Assembly (NCBI RefSeq): GCF_039691755.1
Contig: NZ_CP137552.1
Location: forward strand, 2,108,001-2,172,000
Reading direction: 5' to 3'
Length of the DNA stretch: 64,000 nucleotides
Source of the DNA: Halomonas sp. Bachu 37
GTDB taxonomy: Bacteria; Pseudomonadota; Gammaproteobacteria; Pseudomonadales; Halomonadaceae
This document shows, in pieces, positions 18,778 to 27,302 of this stretch. Each line of letters opens with the position of its first letter. Position 1 is the first letter of the stretch. Under the pieces are notes generated by a model. It was not told the origin of the DNA and searched no databases. It worked only from the letters and a program-made list of their open reading frames with translations. Both the position numbers and the translations under genes were made by a program.

Positions 18778-19197
18778 GTGAAGAATACGCAATGCCTCGA
18801 TGTTCACCCCCATGACGTGCAGCAGGTGCTGACGTTTCTGGACGCCATGGAAGCACGCGATCTACCGCTTGCCCAGCGCTGTCTGGCCGAGCATGTCGTC
18901 ATGCAGTTTCCGGGGGCGCCCGCCATGCATCAGCTCGACGAGGTGGTGGCGTGGGCCCGACACCGTTATCGCCGCGTCAGCAAAACTTTCCATGCCGTGA
19001 ACCACTGCTTGACGCCTCGCCAGAGCATCGTCGTTTGTCACGGCGAGCTGGCCGTCGAGTGGTTGGATGGCAGCACCAGCGCCAATGTGCGCTTCATTGA
19101 CCGCTTCGAATTAACCGATGGACTGATTACCCGCCAGGATGTCTGGAACGACCTGGCGCTGGCGCAACCCGCCCCTCACCTGACGAGACCGCTATGA
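18778..19197 (+). CDS. NTF2/SnoaL-like small protein
   Basis: A 139-residue protein with the cone-shaped NTF2-like fold pattern: an N-terminal helix (VQQVLTFLDAMEARDLPLAQRCLAEHVVMQFPG, shown here only in outline), then strands with FHAVNHCL, VVCHGELAVEW and VRFIDRFELTDGLITRQDVW. Such proteins are isomerases, dehydratases, hydrolases or ligand carriers; the role cannot be deduced. The start is a GTG with AGAG about ten bases before it. It is the first gene of the plus-strand operon and overlaps the lyase gene by four bases (ATGA), so it probably acts in the same pathway. Confidence 0.75.
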   Translation: MKNTQCLDVHPHDVQQVLTFLDAMEARDLPLAQRCLAEHVVMQFPGAPAMHQLDEVVAWARHRYRRVSKTFHAVNHCLTPRQSIVVCHGELAVEWLDGSTSANVRFIDRFELTDGLITRQDVWNDLALAQPAPHLTRPL

Positions 19198-20111
19198 CAC
19201 GCCAACACAACGCATCACACCAGCCTTCCTCTCCCCTGGCGCACCAGCCAGCCCAACTGAAGCAGCACTTGAACGACAGCAGGATCGTCGTGGCCCCTGG
19301 CATCTTCGATGCTCTCGGCGCATCGCTTGCCGAGCAAGCCGGGTTCGACACCGTCTACCTGTCCGGTGCCAGCCTGGCCTACACCCAACTGGGCCGTCCG
19401 GACATTGGTCTGCTCAGCATTACCGAAATTTGCACCGCCATGTCGCACATTCGCGAGCGCACGCAGCTGTCGGTGGTGGTGGACTGCGACACCGGCTTCG
19501 GCAACGCCATGAACGTCATGCGCAGCGTCCGTTTGCTGGAGCGCGCTGGCGCCAATGCCATTCAGCTGGAAGACCAGACCTATCCTAAACGCTGCGGCCA
19601 CCTGCGCGGCAAAACGCTGGTCTCCAAAGGCGAAATGGTGGGTAAATTGCATGCCGCATTGGATGCTCGGGAAAGCGACAGTACGCTGATCATCGGCCGT
19701 ACCGATGCACTGGGTGTCGAGGGCACCGACAGCGCCATCGAGCGCGCCCAGGCCTACTATGAAGCGGGCGTCGACATGCTGTTCATCGAAGGCATTCGCA
19801 GCGACGAAGACATCGGCAAGATCATGGCACAGTTCAAAGGCAAGGTGCCGATCATGGCCAACATGGTCGAAGGCGGCGACACCCCGCTGAAAAATGCCAA
19901 GGCCCTGGAAGCACTGGGCTTTTCGTTGGTAATTTTCCCCGGCGCACTGGTACGGGCCATCACCCACATGGCCAGCCGCTTTTTTGCCACGCTGAAAGAG
20001 GACGGCACCACCGATGCTTTCCGTGACCAGATGCTCGATTTCAAACAGCTCAACGACTACCTGGGCACCCAGGCGATGCTCGAGCTTGGCGAGCAGTACG
20101 ACAATCGCTAG
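19194..20111 (+). CDS. Isocitrate lyase/PEP mutase-family carbon-carbon lyase
   Basis: A 305-residue beta/alpha-barrel enzyme of the family that includes 2-methylisocitrate lyase, 2,3-dimethylmalate lyase, oxaloacetase and PEP mutase. Visible are the metal-binding VDCDTGFGN (Asp97/Asp99), the acidic QLEDQ (Glu126, Asp127) and the active-site loop KRCGH (132-136) with the general-acid Cys134 of true lyases. It follows a hydratase-type partner encoded in the divergent operon. Known 2,3-dimethylmalate lyase makes pyruvate plus propionate in the nicotinate pathway; an equivalent split of a 2,3-substituted malate is my inference. Confidence 0.88.
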   Translation: MTRQHNASHQPSSPLAHQPAQLKQHLNDSRIVVAPGIFDALGASLAEQAGFDTVYLSGASLAYTQLGRPDIGLLSITEICTAMSHIRERTQLSVVVDCDTGFGNAMNVMRSVRLLERAGANAIQLEDQTYPKRCGHLRGKTLVSKGEMVGKLHAALDARESDSTLIIGRTDALGVEGTDSAIERAQAYYEAGVDMLFIEGIRSDEDIGKIMAQFKGKVPIMANMVEGGDTPLKNAKALEALGFSLVIFPGALVRAITHMASRFFATLKEDGTTDAFRDQMLDFKQLNDYLGTQAMLELGEQYDNR

Positions 20112-20174
20112 CGCTCGCTTCTCAACGCGTGACTCTTATTTATAAATACCAATAAGCAAATTCAGGAGACGACG

Positions 20175-20840
20175 ATGCAGACCACCGACAAAACCGCAAA
20201 AGAGATCTTTCACGAGGTCATGGCCAACCCACAGCGAGTGCCCTTCGGCTTTGGCAAGAAAGCGGTACTGGTCAATGTGGACCCGCAAAAGGCCTACACC
20301 CGCACCGACCTCTTCAAGACGGCCTATGAAACCGACCCCAAACAGCTGGAGTACACCAACCAGCTCGCGCGCGGCTTTCGGGCAAAGGGCTGGCCGGTGG
20401 TCTGGACTCACGTCGCTTTTCTGGATTCTGCTGAAGATGCAGGCGTCTGGGGTACCCGTACCGACACCCCCGACTCCCTGCAAAACATCAAGTACGGCTC
20501 CGAGCGCGCCGAGTTCGACGAGCGTTGCGAGATCGACCGCAGCCGCGACGTGATCTACACCAAGCGCATGCCCTCTGCGTTTTTCGAAACGCCGCTGCAG
20601 TCGCTGCTGGTATGGCATCAGGTCGACACGGTGATCATCACCGGTGGCTCCACGTCGGGCTGCATCCGCGCCACCGCCGTGGAGAGCCTGTCCCGCGGCT
20701 ACCGTACCATCGTGCCCATGGAGTGCGTGGCAGACAAGCACGAGAGCTACCACTACGCCAACCTGACCGACCTGCACCTCAAGTACGCCGATGTCATGCC
20801 CGTGGCTGACGTGCTGGCGTGGCTCGAGGGCGATGCATAA
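20175..20840 (+). CDS. Isochorismatase-fold cysteine hydrolase, probable amidase
   Basis: The 221-residue protein has the Asp-Lys-Cys triad of the family: Asp36 in LVNVDPQKAY, Lys130 in IYTKRMPSAFF and Cys163 in GGSTSGCIRATAVE. The TSGC-R-A-T motif is typical of amidases such as maleamate amidohydrolase (NicF) and N-carbamoylsarcosine amidohydrolase, rather than isochorismate hydrolases. The spaced Shine-Dalgarno AGGAG precedes the ATG. In this operon it could release ammonia from the half-amide produced by the two cyclic-amide hydrolases encoded next. Confidence 0.87.
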   Translation: MQTTDKTAKEIFHEVMANPQRVPFGFGKKAVLVNVDPQKAYTRTDLFKTAYETDPKQLEYTNQLARGFRAKGWPVVWTHVAFLDSAEDAGVWGTRTDTPDSLQNIKYGSERAEFDERCEIDRSRDVIYTKRMPSAFFETPLQSLLVWHQVDTVIITGGSTSGCIRATAVESLSRGYRTIVPMECVADKHESYHYANLTDLHLKYADVMPVADVLAWLEGDA

Positions 20841-20855
20841 GGCGAGGAGCCCACG

Positions 20856-21809
20856 ATGAAAGAGTCTCTTGGCGTTTACGACTACTGGGCCTACGACCAG
20901 CGCCCGAAAATCACCTGGCCCGGCGGCGCGAAGGTAGCCTTCTGGGTGGCCCCCAATATCGAGTATTACGAAATCGACCCGCCGCAGAACCCGAGCCGCA
21001 AGCCGTGGCCGCACCCCCACCCGTCGGTGCCCGGCTACAGCATTCGCGATTACGGCAACCGGGTGGGCCATCAGCGCCAAATGGCCCTGCTGGACAAGTA
21101 CGGCATTCGCGGCTCGGTGTCGCTATCGACGGCCCTCTGCGAGCATCACCCCGAGATCATCCAGATGTGCAAAGAGCGCGACTGGGAGTTCTTCAGCCAC
21201 GGCATTTATAACACCCGCTACACCTACGGCCTTAGCGAAGACCAAGAGCGGGCGATGATCCGCGATAGCATGGAGACCATCCATCGCCATACCGGACAGG
21301 CCTGCGCGGGCTATCTGGCCCCTGCGCTCTCCCACTCGGAACGCACGCTGGACCTGTTTGCCGAAGTGGGCGAGGAGCTATTCGGCGAGCAAGGCGGTGT
21401 TTACACCTGCGACCTGTTCCACGACGACCAACCCACGCCGGTCAGCGTGCGTTCAGGCAAGCGGTTCATCTCGATGCCCTACTCGCTGGAGATGAACGAC
21501 ACCATCGTCTACGCAGTGAACAAGGTCGAGCCGCGCCAGTACGCCACCATGCTCAAACGTCATTTCGACCGCCTGTACCTGGAGGGCGCAGAGACCGGCA
21601 CGGTGATGTGCATTCCCACCCACAACTATCAGGTGAGCTGCCCCCACCGCATCAAGGCATTCGAAGAAGCGCTGGAGTACATCACCGGCCACCCGGATGT
21701 TTGGGTCGCCACCGGCCGCGAGATTGCCGATTACTACTTGGCACACTATTACGATGCCGCCCTCGACAGTATCGCGGCCCAGGCCGCCACCGCAGGTAAA
21801 CAGGGATAA
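20856..21809 (+). CDS. Polysaccharide-deacetylase-fold cyclic amide/imide hydrolase, first copy
   Basis: A 317-residue protein of the PuuE/allantoinase-like branch of the polysaccharide deacetylase family, which opens cyclic amides in the cytoplasm rather than acting on glycans. It has no signal peptide. It begins with the branch-typical YDYWAYDQRPKITWPGGAKVAFWVAPNIE pattern in outline (residues 9-37), then RDYGNRVGHQRQMALLDKYG and FFSHGIYN with the active-site His. AGGAG lies seven bases before the ATG. Cyclic imide hydrolases are, to my recollection, in this branch. A second copy follows directly. Confidence 0.85.
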   Translation: MKESLGVYDYWAYDQRPKITWPGGAKVAFWVAPNIEYYEIDPPQNPSRKPWPHPHPSVPGYSIRDYGNRVGHQRQMALLDKYGIRGSVSLSTALCEHHPEIIQMCKERDWEFFSHGIYNTRYTYGLSEDQERAMIRDSMETIHRHTGQACAGYLAPALSHSERTLDLFAEVGEELFGEQGGVYTCDLFHDDQPTPVSVRSGKRFISMPYSLEMNDTIVYAVNKVEPRQYATMLKRHFDRLYLEGAETGTVMCIPTHNYQVSCPHRIKAFEEALEYITGHPDVWVATGREIADYYLAHYYDAALDSIAAQAATAGKQG

Positions 21810-21813
21810 CGCT

Positions 21814-22746
21814 ATGGCGCTCAATGACGACTATCTCGACTACCCTTACCGCCGCCACGGCTACGACCATGAGCGCTATGCGTGGTCGATGCTGAGTGAA
21901 CGCCCACCGGTGACCTGGCCCGAGGGCAAAACGCTGGCGGTATGGATCAATGTCTCGCTGCAGTTCTACCCGCTCAACCAGCGCGGCGTGCCGTTCAAGG
22001 TACCCAACGGCATGACCATGCCCTACCCGGACCTGCGCCACTTCTCGCTGCGGGATTACGGCAACCGCGTGGGTATCTATCGTGTTCTCAAAGCGCTGGC
22101 GGCACACGACATCACGCCGACCTTTGCAATCAACGCCCAGCTCGCCGAGCAGACGCCCTATCTGGTACAGCGCTTAAAAGAGCACGGCGGTGAATTTATC
22201 GCCCACGGTTGGAACATGGACCACCTGCACTACGGCGGCCAGCCCATCGAAGAGGAGGCCGAGCTGGTCCAGCGCTCCGTAGACACCCTGCGGCGAGTGA
22301 CCGGCCAACCGGTACGCGGCTGGCTCAGCCCCGCCAAGCACCAGAGCTTCAACACCCTGGACCTCTTGGCAGACAACGGCATCGAGTACTGCGCCGACTG
22401 GGTCAACGACGATATGCCTTACGCGTGTAACACCAACACCGGCAAATTAATCATGATGCCGCTGGCCACCGAGATCGAAGATCAGTTCGTGATGAGCCAG
22501 AACCTGCACTCGGAAGACTCATGGGTGACGCAGGTAAAAGACGCGTTCGATTTTCTGCTGGAAGAGTCCCGGGAACAGGGTGGGCGCTTATTCGCACTGA
22601 GCCTACACCCCTGGCTAGTTGGCCAGCCTCACCGCATCGCCTGCCTGGAAGAGGTGCTGTCACACATCAGCGGGCATGCCGACGTATGGCAGGCGCCGGC
22701 GGGCGAGATTCTGGATGCCTTCCACCAAGCTGCGGAGCAGGCGTAA
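21814..22746 (+). CDS. Polysaccharide-deacetylase-fold cyclic amide/imide hydrolase, second copy
   Basis: The 310-residue homologue of the preceding gene starts at the ATG four bases after its stop; the longer frame upstream is inside the first copy. Shared landmarks are PPVTWPEGKTLAVWINVS, LRDYGNRVGIYRVL, GGEFIAHGWNMDH and LHPWLVGQPHRI. The His-rich FIAHGWNMDH and LSLHPW segments are the likely metal and catalytic sites. The copies are diverged enough to have different substrates or to form a hetero-oligomer. The stop overlaps the flavoprotein start (TAATG). Confidence 0.85.
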   Translation: MALNDDYLDYPYRRHGYDHERYAWSMLSERPPVTWPEGKTLAVWINVSLQFYPLNQRGVPFKVPNGMTMPYPDLRHFSLRDYGNRVGIYRVLKALAAHDITPTFAINAQLAEQTPYLVQRLKEHGGEFIAHGWNMDHLHYGGQPIEEEAELVQRSVDTLRRVTGQPVRGWLSPAKHQSFNTLDLLADNGIEYCADWVNDDMPYACNTNTGKLIMMPLATEIEDQFVMSQNLHSEDSWVTQVKDAFDFLLEESREQGGRLFALSLHPWLVGQPHRIACLEEVLSHISGHADVWQAPAGEILDAFHQAAEQA

Positions 22747-24167
22747 TGGCGATACTTCCTTATTCATCCGATGGTTTCGATGCCCATCTGCCGCTGCTGA
22801 TCATCGGTGCGGGTGCCTGCGGGCTGGTGGCCGCCCTGGCTGCACAGGAAGCGGGTATCGAGCTGGCGGTTTTAGAGCGCGACGCCCTACCCCGAGGCAG
22901 CACGGCAATGTCGTCGGGGTTTATTCCCGCTGCCAATACGCGCTTTCAGCATGAGCTGGGCGTCACCGACTCCGCCGAGGCCATGGCGGAGGATATTCAA
23001 AAGAAGAACGGCTTTGAGGCGGACCCGGCCATCGTCGACCTGCTGGCCAGCCAATCCGGCCCCACCATCGAGTGGCTGGCAGACCGGCACGGCGTACCTT
23101 TCGAGCTGGTGGAAGGCTTTCTCTACCCCGGCCACCGCCACCTGCGCATGCACGCCACGCCCCGGCGCACCGGAGAAGAGTTGATGGGCGCGCTGCTCAA
23201 CGCCGCCGAAGCCGCAGGCACCGACATTCTGACCCATGCCCGAGTAGTGGACCTGCACGTGGACAGCTCTCAGCGCGTGCGCGGCATTACCCTGGAGCGC
23301 CCAGACGGCAGCCGGGAAAGCATTGGCTGCGATGCGCTGATTCTGGCCTGCAACGGCTACGGCGGTAATCCTGAGCTGGTCGAGCGCTATCTGCCGACGC
23401 TGAAACACGCACTGTATTACGGCCACGAAGGCAACCAGGGCGATGCCCTGCTGTGGGGCCAGGCAATGGGCGCCAGCACCAAGGACTTAGGTGCCTGCCA
23501 GGGCCATGGCTCCCTCGCCACCCCTCACCAAACGCTGATTAGCTGGGCGCTGATGATGCAAGGGGGCATTCAGGTCAACATCAAGGGCGAGCGCTTCTCC
23601 AATGAGCACGGCGGCTACTCCGAACAGGCCGCCAAGGTGCTGGCGCAGCCGGAACAGGTGGCCTGGAACCTGTATGACGCACGCATTCATGAGTCTGCCC
23701 AGGCGTTCGAAGATTACTGTAATGCCCAGGAGAGCGGCGCGGTGCGCAGCTTCTCGACCTTGGAAGAGATGGCCACTGGCCTGAAACTTCCTCTTGGCGC
23801 ACTGCAAGCCACCTTCACCCAGATGCGGCAGCACGCCGAGCAGCAAACGGCCGATGCGTTTGGTCGCCGCTTCGAATCCGCCAACCTGCTGAAAGCCCCC
23901 TATTACGCCATTCGTGTCACCGGGGCGCTGTTCCATACCCAGGGCGGCCTGGAAGTGAACCGCAAGGCCCGCGTGCTCGATACCCAGGGCCAAGCGCTGC
24001 CCAACCTGTTCGCTGCAGGGGGAGCGGCGCGCGGGGTGTCGGGCTCCAACGACAGCGGCTACCTGTCCGGCAACGGGCTGTTGAGCGCCGTGGTGCTGGG
24101 CGCAGTGGCAGGCAAAAGCGCTGCCGAGCTGCTGCACTTGAAGCTGCGATCCGCGGTACTTCCTTAA
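22746..24167 (+). CDS. Fumarate-reductase/succinate-dehydrogenase-like FAD flavoprotein
   Basis: A 473-residue soluble flavoprotein. The N-terminal FAD-binding motif is IIGAGACGLVAALAAQEAG; typical family segments are STAMSSGFIPAA, RFSNEHGGYSEQA and TQGGLEVNRKARVLD, and the C-terminal LFAAGGAARGVSG with GYLSGNGLLSAV. Relatives include fumarate and urocanate reductases, ketosteroid dehydrogenases and tricarballylate dehydrogenase TcuA. In this operon it could desaturate a substituted succinate to the maleate-type substrate of the LeuCD-like hydratase, or run in reverse. The start overlaps the previous stop by one base; the end overlaps convergent recQ by four bases. Confidence 0.85.
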   Translation: MAILPYSSDGFDAHLPLLIIGAGACGLVAALAAQEAGIELAVLERDALPRGSTAMSSGFIPAANTRFQHELGVTDSAEAMAEDIQKKNGFEADPAIVDLLASQSGPTIEWLADRHGVPFELVEGFLYPGHRHLRMHATPRRTGEELMGALLNAAEAAGTDILTHARVVDLHVDSSQRVRGITLERPDGSRESIGCDALILACNGYGGNPELVERYLPTLKHALYYGHEGNQGDALLWGQAMGASTKDLGACQGHGSLATPHQTLISWALMMQGGIQVNIKGERFSNEHGGYSEQAAKVLAQPEQVAWNLYDARIHESAQAFEDYCNAQESGAVRSFSTLEEMATGLKLPLGALQATFTQMRQHAEQQTADAFGRRFESANLLKAPYYAIRVTGALFHTQGGLEVNRKARVLDTQGQALPNLFAAGGAARGVSGSNDSGYLSGNGLLSAVVLGAVAGKSAAELLHLKLRSAVLP

Positions 24168-26191
24168 GCCTGCCCTTCTTCACCGGTAACCCGCTCCGCC
24201 CATTGACGCACCTCGGGGTAGGCGCGTTGTTCGAAGGCCGCAAAGCCATCCAGGCTACGTGCCTTGAGCGGGGTAAACACGGGCATGGTCAGGCCGCACA
24301 GAAAATGCGCCAGCCGCTGGGCACTGGGCGGTTCGCCAAACTGCTCGGCGTGGCGCTCAATGAATGGTTTGGCATAGCGCTGGAAGTCCGCATTGCTCAG
24401 CGCTGGCAATGGCGGCGCCTCCGGCAACCGCACGGAATGGCCGTAGCAGACCGAGCAGTGCCCGCAGCGGCCCTGGTCGATGATGGATGGCGCACCAAAC
24501 GTGCCGTCGCTAAACGTAGCATCGCCAAAGTGTTCGGCCAATCGGCGGGTGAGACAGCTATCGGATTCAAACAGCATCAGCATCGCTTGCAGCCGCTCGA
24601 TCTCGGCGCGCTCCCGGGCCAGGCATTCGTCATGTAGTTGGCAAGCCAGCGCTTCCATCGGGATATCCGGCTGGCAGACTTCATACACGTCGGTCATCCG
24701 CTTGCCTTCCAGAGTCAGCCAACCTTTATCCTGGAAATATTCCAAGGCGGTGATGACACGGCCACGGGAAGCATCGATCTGTTGCGCCTGGCCTGCGTTG
24801 TGCAGGCGCCCGAAATCTACCGTTCCCCAGGTGCGGGCGATGGAAATGTTGTCGACCAGCAAACGCACGAAGGCTCCGCGCTCGCCCTCGAAACGGCTCA
24901 CCAACGCGTCAGGCTCCAAGTGGTACCGCAGCCGATACTCGGCCAGAAAGGTAAAGCGCGGCGCGATGATGCCGTGCATCTCCAGCCGTACCAGCAGCGT
25001 TTTCAGCGGCAACAGGCGGATATTGGTGTCGCGGGAGAGCGTATTGAGCAGCACTTCCCATTGGCGATTCGGCGTATTGCCTGCGGCCGAGATTTCTTCC
25101 AGCAGGCGAACAATGCCGCTGTATTCGGGGGTATCGCCATAAACGAAGTTTTCCAGCACCCGCAGCCCATCGCGACCGGCCATTGTCAGGCAGGTTGAGG
25201 GCAAGCCGTCACGCCCCGCCCGACCAATCTCCTGGCTGTAGTTCTCGATCGATTTGGGCAGATCGAAATGCACCACGTTGCGGATATTGCCCTTGTCGAT
25301 ACCCATACCGAACGCGATGGTGGCCACGATGCAGGGCGACTCGCCGCTCATGAACTGGTGCTGAATCTCGTCACGGCGGGCTGAATCCAGGCCAGCATGA
25401 TACGCCTGGGCGGCGATACCCTGGGCCGTTAACGCTTTCGCCACTCGCTCGGCGGTTTGCTGGAGGGTAACGTAAATGATCGTGGGCGCTTCGTTGCCCG
25501 CCGGCATCTGTGGCTTCAACCAGTCGATCAATTGCTGCTGTCGATCTCCCACGGCAGGCGCTACCAACAGCTCTAGATTGGGCCGGTAGAAACCGGTGGT
25601 GATGACGTTATCCGGCGCGATGGCAAACGTCTCGCGCATATCGGCGATGACGGCGGGAGTAGCGGTCGCGGTGAGCAGCAACACCTGAGGAATGGCAAAG
25701 TCGCGCTGGTAGTCCGGCAGCTTGAGGTAATCGGGACGAAAATTGTGCCCCCATTCGGAGAGGCAGTGAGCTTCGTCGACCACCAGCAGCGATATCCGTA
25801 CCTGGCGCAGGAAATGGCGAAAGCGCTCGTTTTTCAGCCGTTCCACCGAGACCATGAGGATTTTCAGCTCACCGCGCCTAGCTCGCTCCATTACATCGCG
25901 GACACTGTCGCGGTCCTGGGTGGAGTCGATGCTGGCAGCCGCGACGCCGTGTCGGGCGAGAAAGGCGAGCTGATCCTGCATCAGCGCCAGCAGCGGCGAA
26001 ACCACCAGTGTGAGATGCGGCAAATGCAGTGCCGGAAGCTGGTAGCAGAGCGACTTCCCGGCGCCGGTGGCGAAAATGGCCGTCGTCGAATGGCCTGCCA
26101 ATACCCGTGAAACCACCGCCTGCTGGCCGCCGCGAAAATCGTCAAATCCGAATACATCTTTCAGTGTCTGCTGCGCCGGCATCGAAGTCAT
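24164..26191 (-). CDS. recQ: RecQ-family ATP-dependent DNA helicase
   Basis: A 3'-5' superfamily 2 helicase for recombination and replication-fork repair. The 675 residues show the Walker A motif FATGAGKSLCYQLP, the DEAH-type VVDEAHCLSEWGHNFRPDY, motif III LLTATATP and motif VI QEIGRAGRDGLPS. A zinc-binding region contains Cys in SCLTRRLAEHFG and CGHCSVC. The C-terminal part is not an evident HRDC domain, so this is a RecQ relative rather than a strict E. coli RecQ orthologue. AGGAG lies five bases before the ATG. It heads toward the catabolic locus and marks its right boundary. Confidence 0.9.
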   Translation of the reverse strand: MTSMPAQQTLKDVFGFDDFRGGQQAVVSRVLAGHSTTAIFATGAGKSLCYQLPALHLPHLTLVVSPLLALMQDQLAFLARHGVAAASIDSTQDRDSVRDVMERARRGELKILMVSVERLKNERFRHFLRQVRISLLVVDEAHCLSEWGHNFRPDYLKLPDYQRDFAIPQVLLLTATATPAVIADMRETFAIAPDNVITTGFYRPNLELLVAPAVGDRQQQLIDWLKPQMPAGNEAPTIIYVTLQQTAERVAKALTAQGIAAQAYHAGLDSARRDEIQHQFMSGESPCIVATIAFGMGIDKGNIRNVVHFDLPKSIENYSQEIGRAGRDGLPSTCLTMAGRDGLRVLENFVYGDTPEYSGIVRLLEEISAAGNTPNRQWEVLLNTLSRDTNIRLLPLKTLLVRLEMHGIIAPRFTFLAEYRLRYHLEPDALVSRFEGERGAFVRLLVDNISIARTWGTVDFGRLHNAGQAQQIDASRGRVITALEYFQDKGWLTLEGKRMTDVYEVCQPDIPMEALACQLHDECLARERAEIERLQAMLMLFESDSCLTRRLAEHFGDATFSDGTFGAPSIIDQGRCGHCSVCYGHSVRLPEAPPLPALSNADFQRYAKPFIERHAEQFGEPPSAQRLAHFLCGLTMPVFTPLKARSLDGFAAFEQRAYPEVRQWAERVTGEEGQA

Positions 26192-26219
26192 GAGCGCTCC
26201 TGGTCAATGAACCACAGGG

Positions 26220-26438
26220 TTAAAACGCCTTTTCCAACGCGAAGCGCGGCTGGCTCCGGCCGTCTTTGTCGACCGTCTCGATAAACATTTCCAGCGGTCG
26301 CACCCACAGGCCGTATTCTCCGTACAGGGCGCGGTACACCACCAATGGCTCTTCGCTTTCACTGTGCTGGGCGGTGCCGATCACTTCGTAAAGCGCACCT
26401 TTATGGTGACGGTAGATACCGGGAATGGGGGCGGTCAT
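26220..26438 (-). CDS. DUF1653 small protein
   Basis: A 72-residue protein with the DUF1653 pattern: GIYRHHKGALYEVIGTAQHSE, then PLVVYRALYGEYGLWVRP and a closing FIE. The fold is a small beta barrel; function is unknown. Its ATG overlaps the tcdA stop by four bases, and recQ begins 28 bp downstream, so tcdA-DUF1653-recQ are probably one transcript. Confidence 0.88.
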   Translation of the reverse strand: MTAPIPGIYRHHKGALYEVIGTAQHSESEEPLVVYRALYGEYGLWVRPLEMFIETVDKDGRSQPRFALEKAF

Positions 26439-27280
26439 TTGCTTTCCTCCTGAGTGGTATGCAAAGCGGCTTTCTTGGCAAGTCGCTCAAGGACTTTCGA
26501 GACGGCGACAAAGCCGAATGTGCCGGTCAAGAAGGTGGCAGCACCGAAGCCCGAAGCACAATCCAACCGCGTGGCCTCCCCGACGCCGGGCTTTTGCAGG
26601 CAGACCTCGCCATCGGAGCCCGGGTACACCAGCTGTTCGTCGGAATAGACGCACTCCACCGAGAAGCGCCGCTTGGGATTGCGGGAAAAACCGTAATCAC
26701 GGCGCAGGCGCGAGCGCACCTTGGCCAGTAGCGGGTCGTGCTCGGTGCGGGTGAGATCGGCAACCTGGATGCGCGTGGGATCGGTTTGCCCGCCGGCGGC
26801 GCCGGTCACGGTGATGGGAATCTTGCGCCGCTTGCACCAGGCAATCAGCGCGGCCTTGGCGATCACGCTGTCGATGGCGTCTATCACGTGGTCGGCATCA
26901 TCGGGAATGCGCTCGGCCAGGTTGGTGGGTGTCACGAAGGCCGTGTCCGCATGAATTTCGATCTCGGGAGCGATCAGGCGGCAACGCTCGGCCAGTACCT
27001 CGACCTTGGGCCGGCCGACGGTACCATCAAGGGCGTGCAGCTGACGGTTGACGTTGGACACGCACACATCGTCCAGGTCGATCAGCGTAACCTTGCCGAT
27101 ACCCGAGCGCGCCAGCGCCTCCACCGCCCAGCTGCCCACCCCACCCACACCCACGACGACCACGTGGGCATGACGGAATGCCTCGGCGGCTCGGCGGCCG
27201 TAAAGCCGACGGATACCACCGAAGCGCAGATCGTAATCATCCGATGCAAGGTCGATAGCGGGAGAAGTCGCGGTATACAT
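26435..27280 (-). CDS. tcdA: tRNA threonylcarbamoyladenosine dehydratase
   Basis: E1-like enzyme that uses ATP to cyclise t6A37 of ANN-reading tRNAs to ct6A. The 281 residues contain the adenylate-binding motif VVGVGGVGSWAVEALARSG, the acidic LIDLDDVCVSNVNRQ segment and the conserved DAIDSVIAKAALI, which define the ThiF/MoeB/TcdA fold. Length fits TcdA. It lies 22 bp downstream of truC on the same strand, so two tRNA-modification genes are adjacent. Confidence 0.93.
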   Translation of the reverse strand: MYTATSPAIDLASDDYDLRFGGIRRLYGRRAAEAFRHAHVVVVGVGGVGSWAVEALARSGIGKVTLIDLDDVCVSNVNRQLHALDGTVGRPKVEVLAERCRLIAPEIEIHADTAFVTPTNLAERIPDDADHVIDAIDSVIAKAALIAWCKRRKIPITVTGAAGGQTDPTRIQVADLTRTEHDPLLAKVRSRLRRDYGFSRNPKRRFSVECVYSDEQLVYPGSDGEVCLQKPGVGEATRLDCASGFGAATFLTGTFGFVAVSKVLERLAKKAALHTTQEESK

Positions 27281-27302
27281 GGCGGTCTCGTAGTAGCTGT
27301 GT

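Noticed and set aside
20175..22746. Ureide (allantoin) or creatinine degradation
   Set aside because: The amidase and deacetylase-fold families also occur there, but the LeuCD-like hydratase, the ICL-family lyase and the flavoprotein have no role in those pathways. I keep it only as the main alternative.
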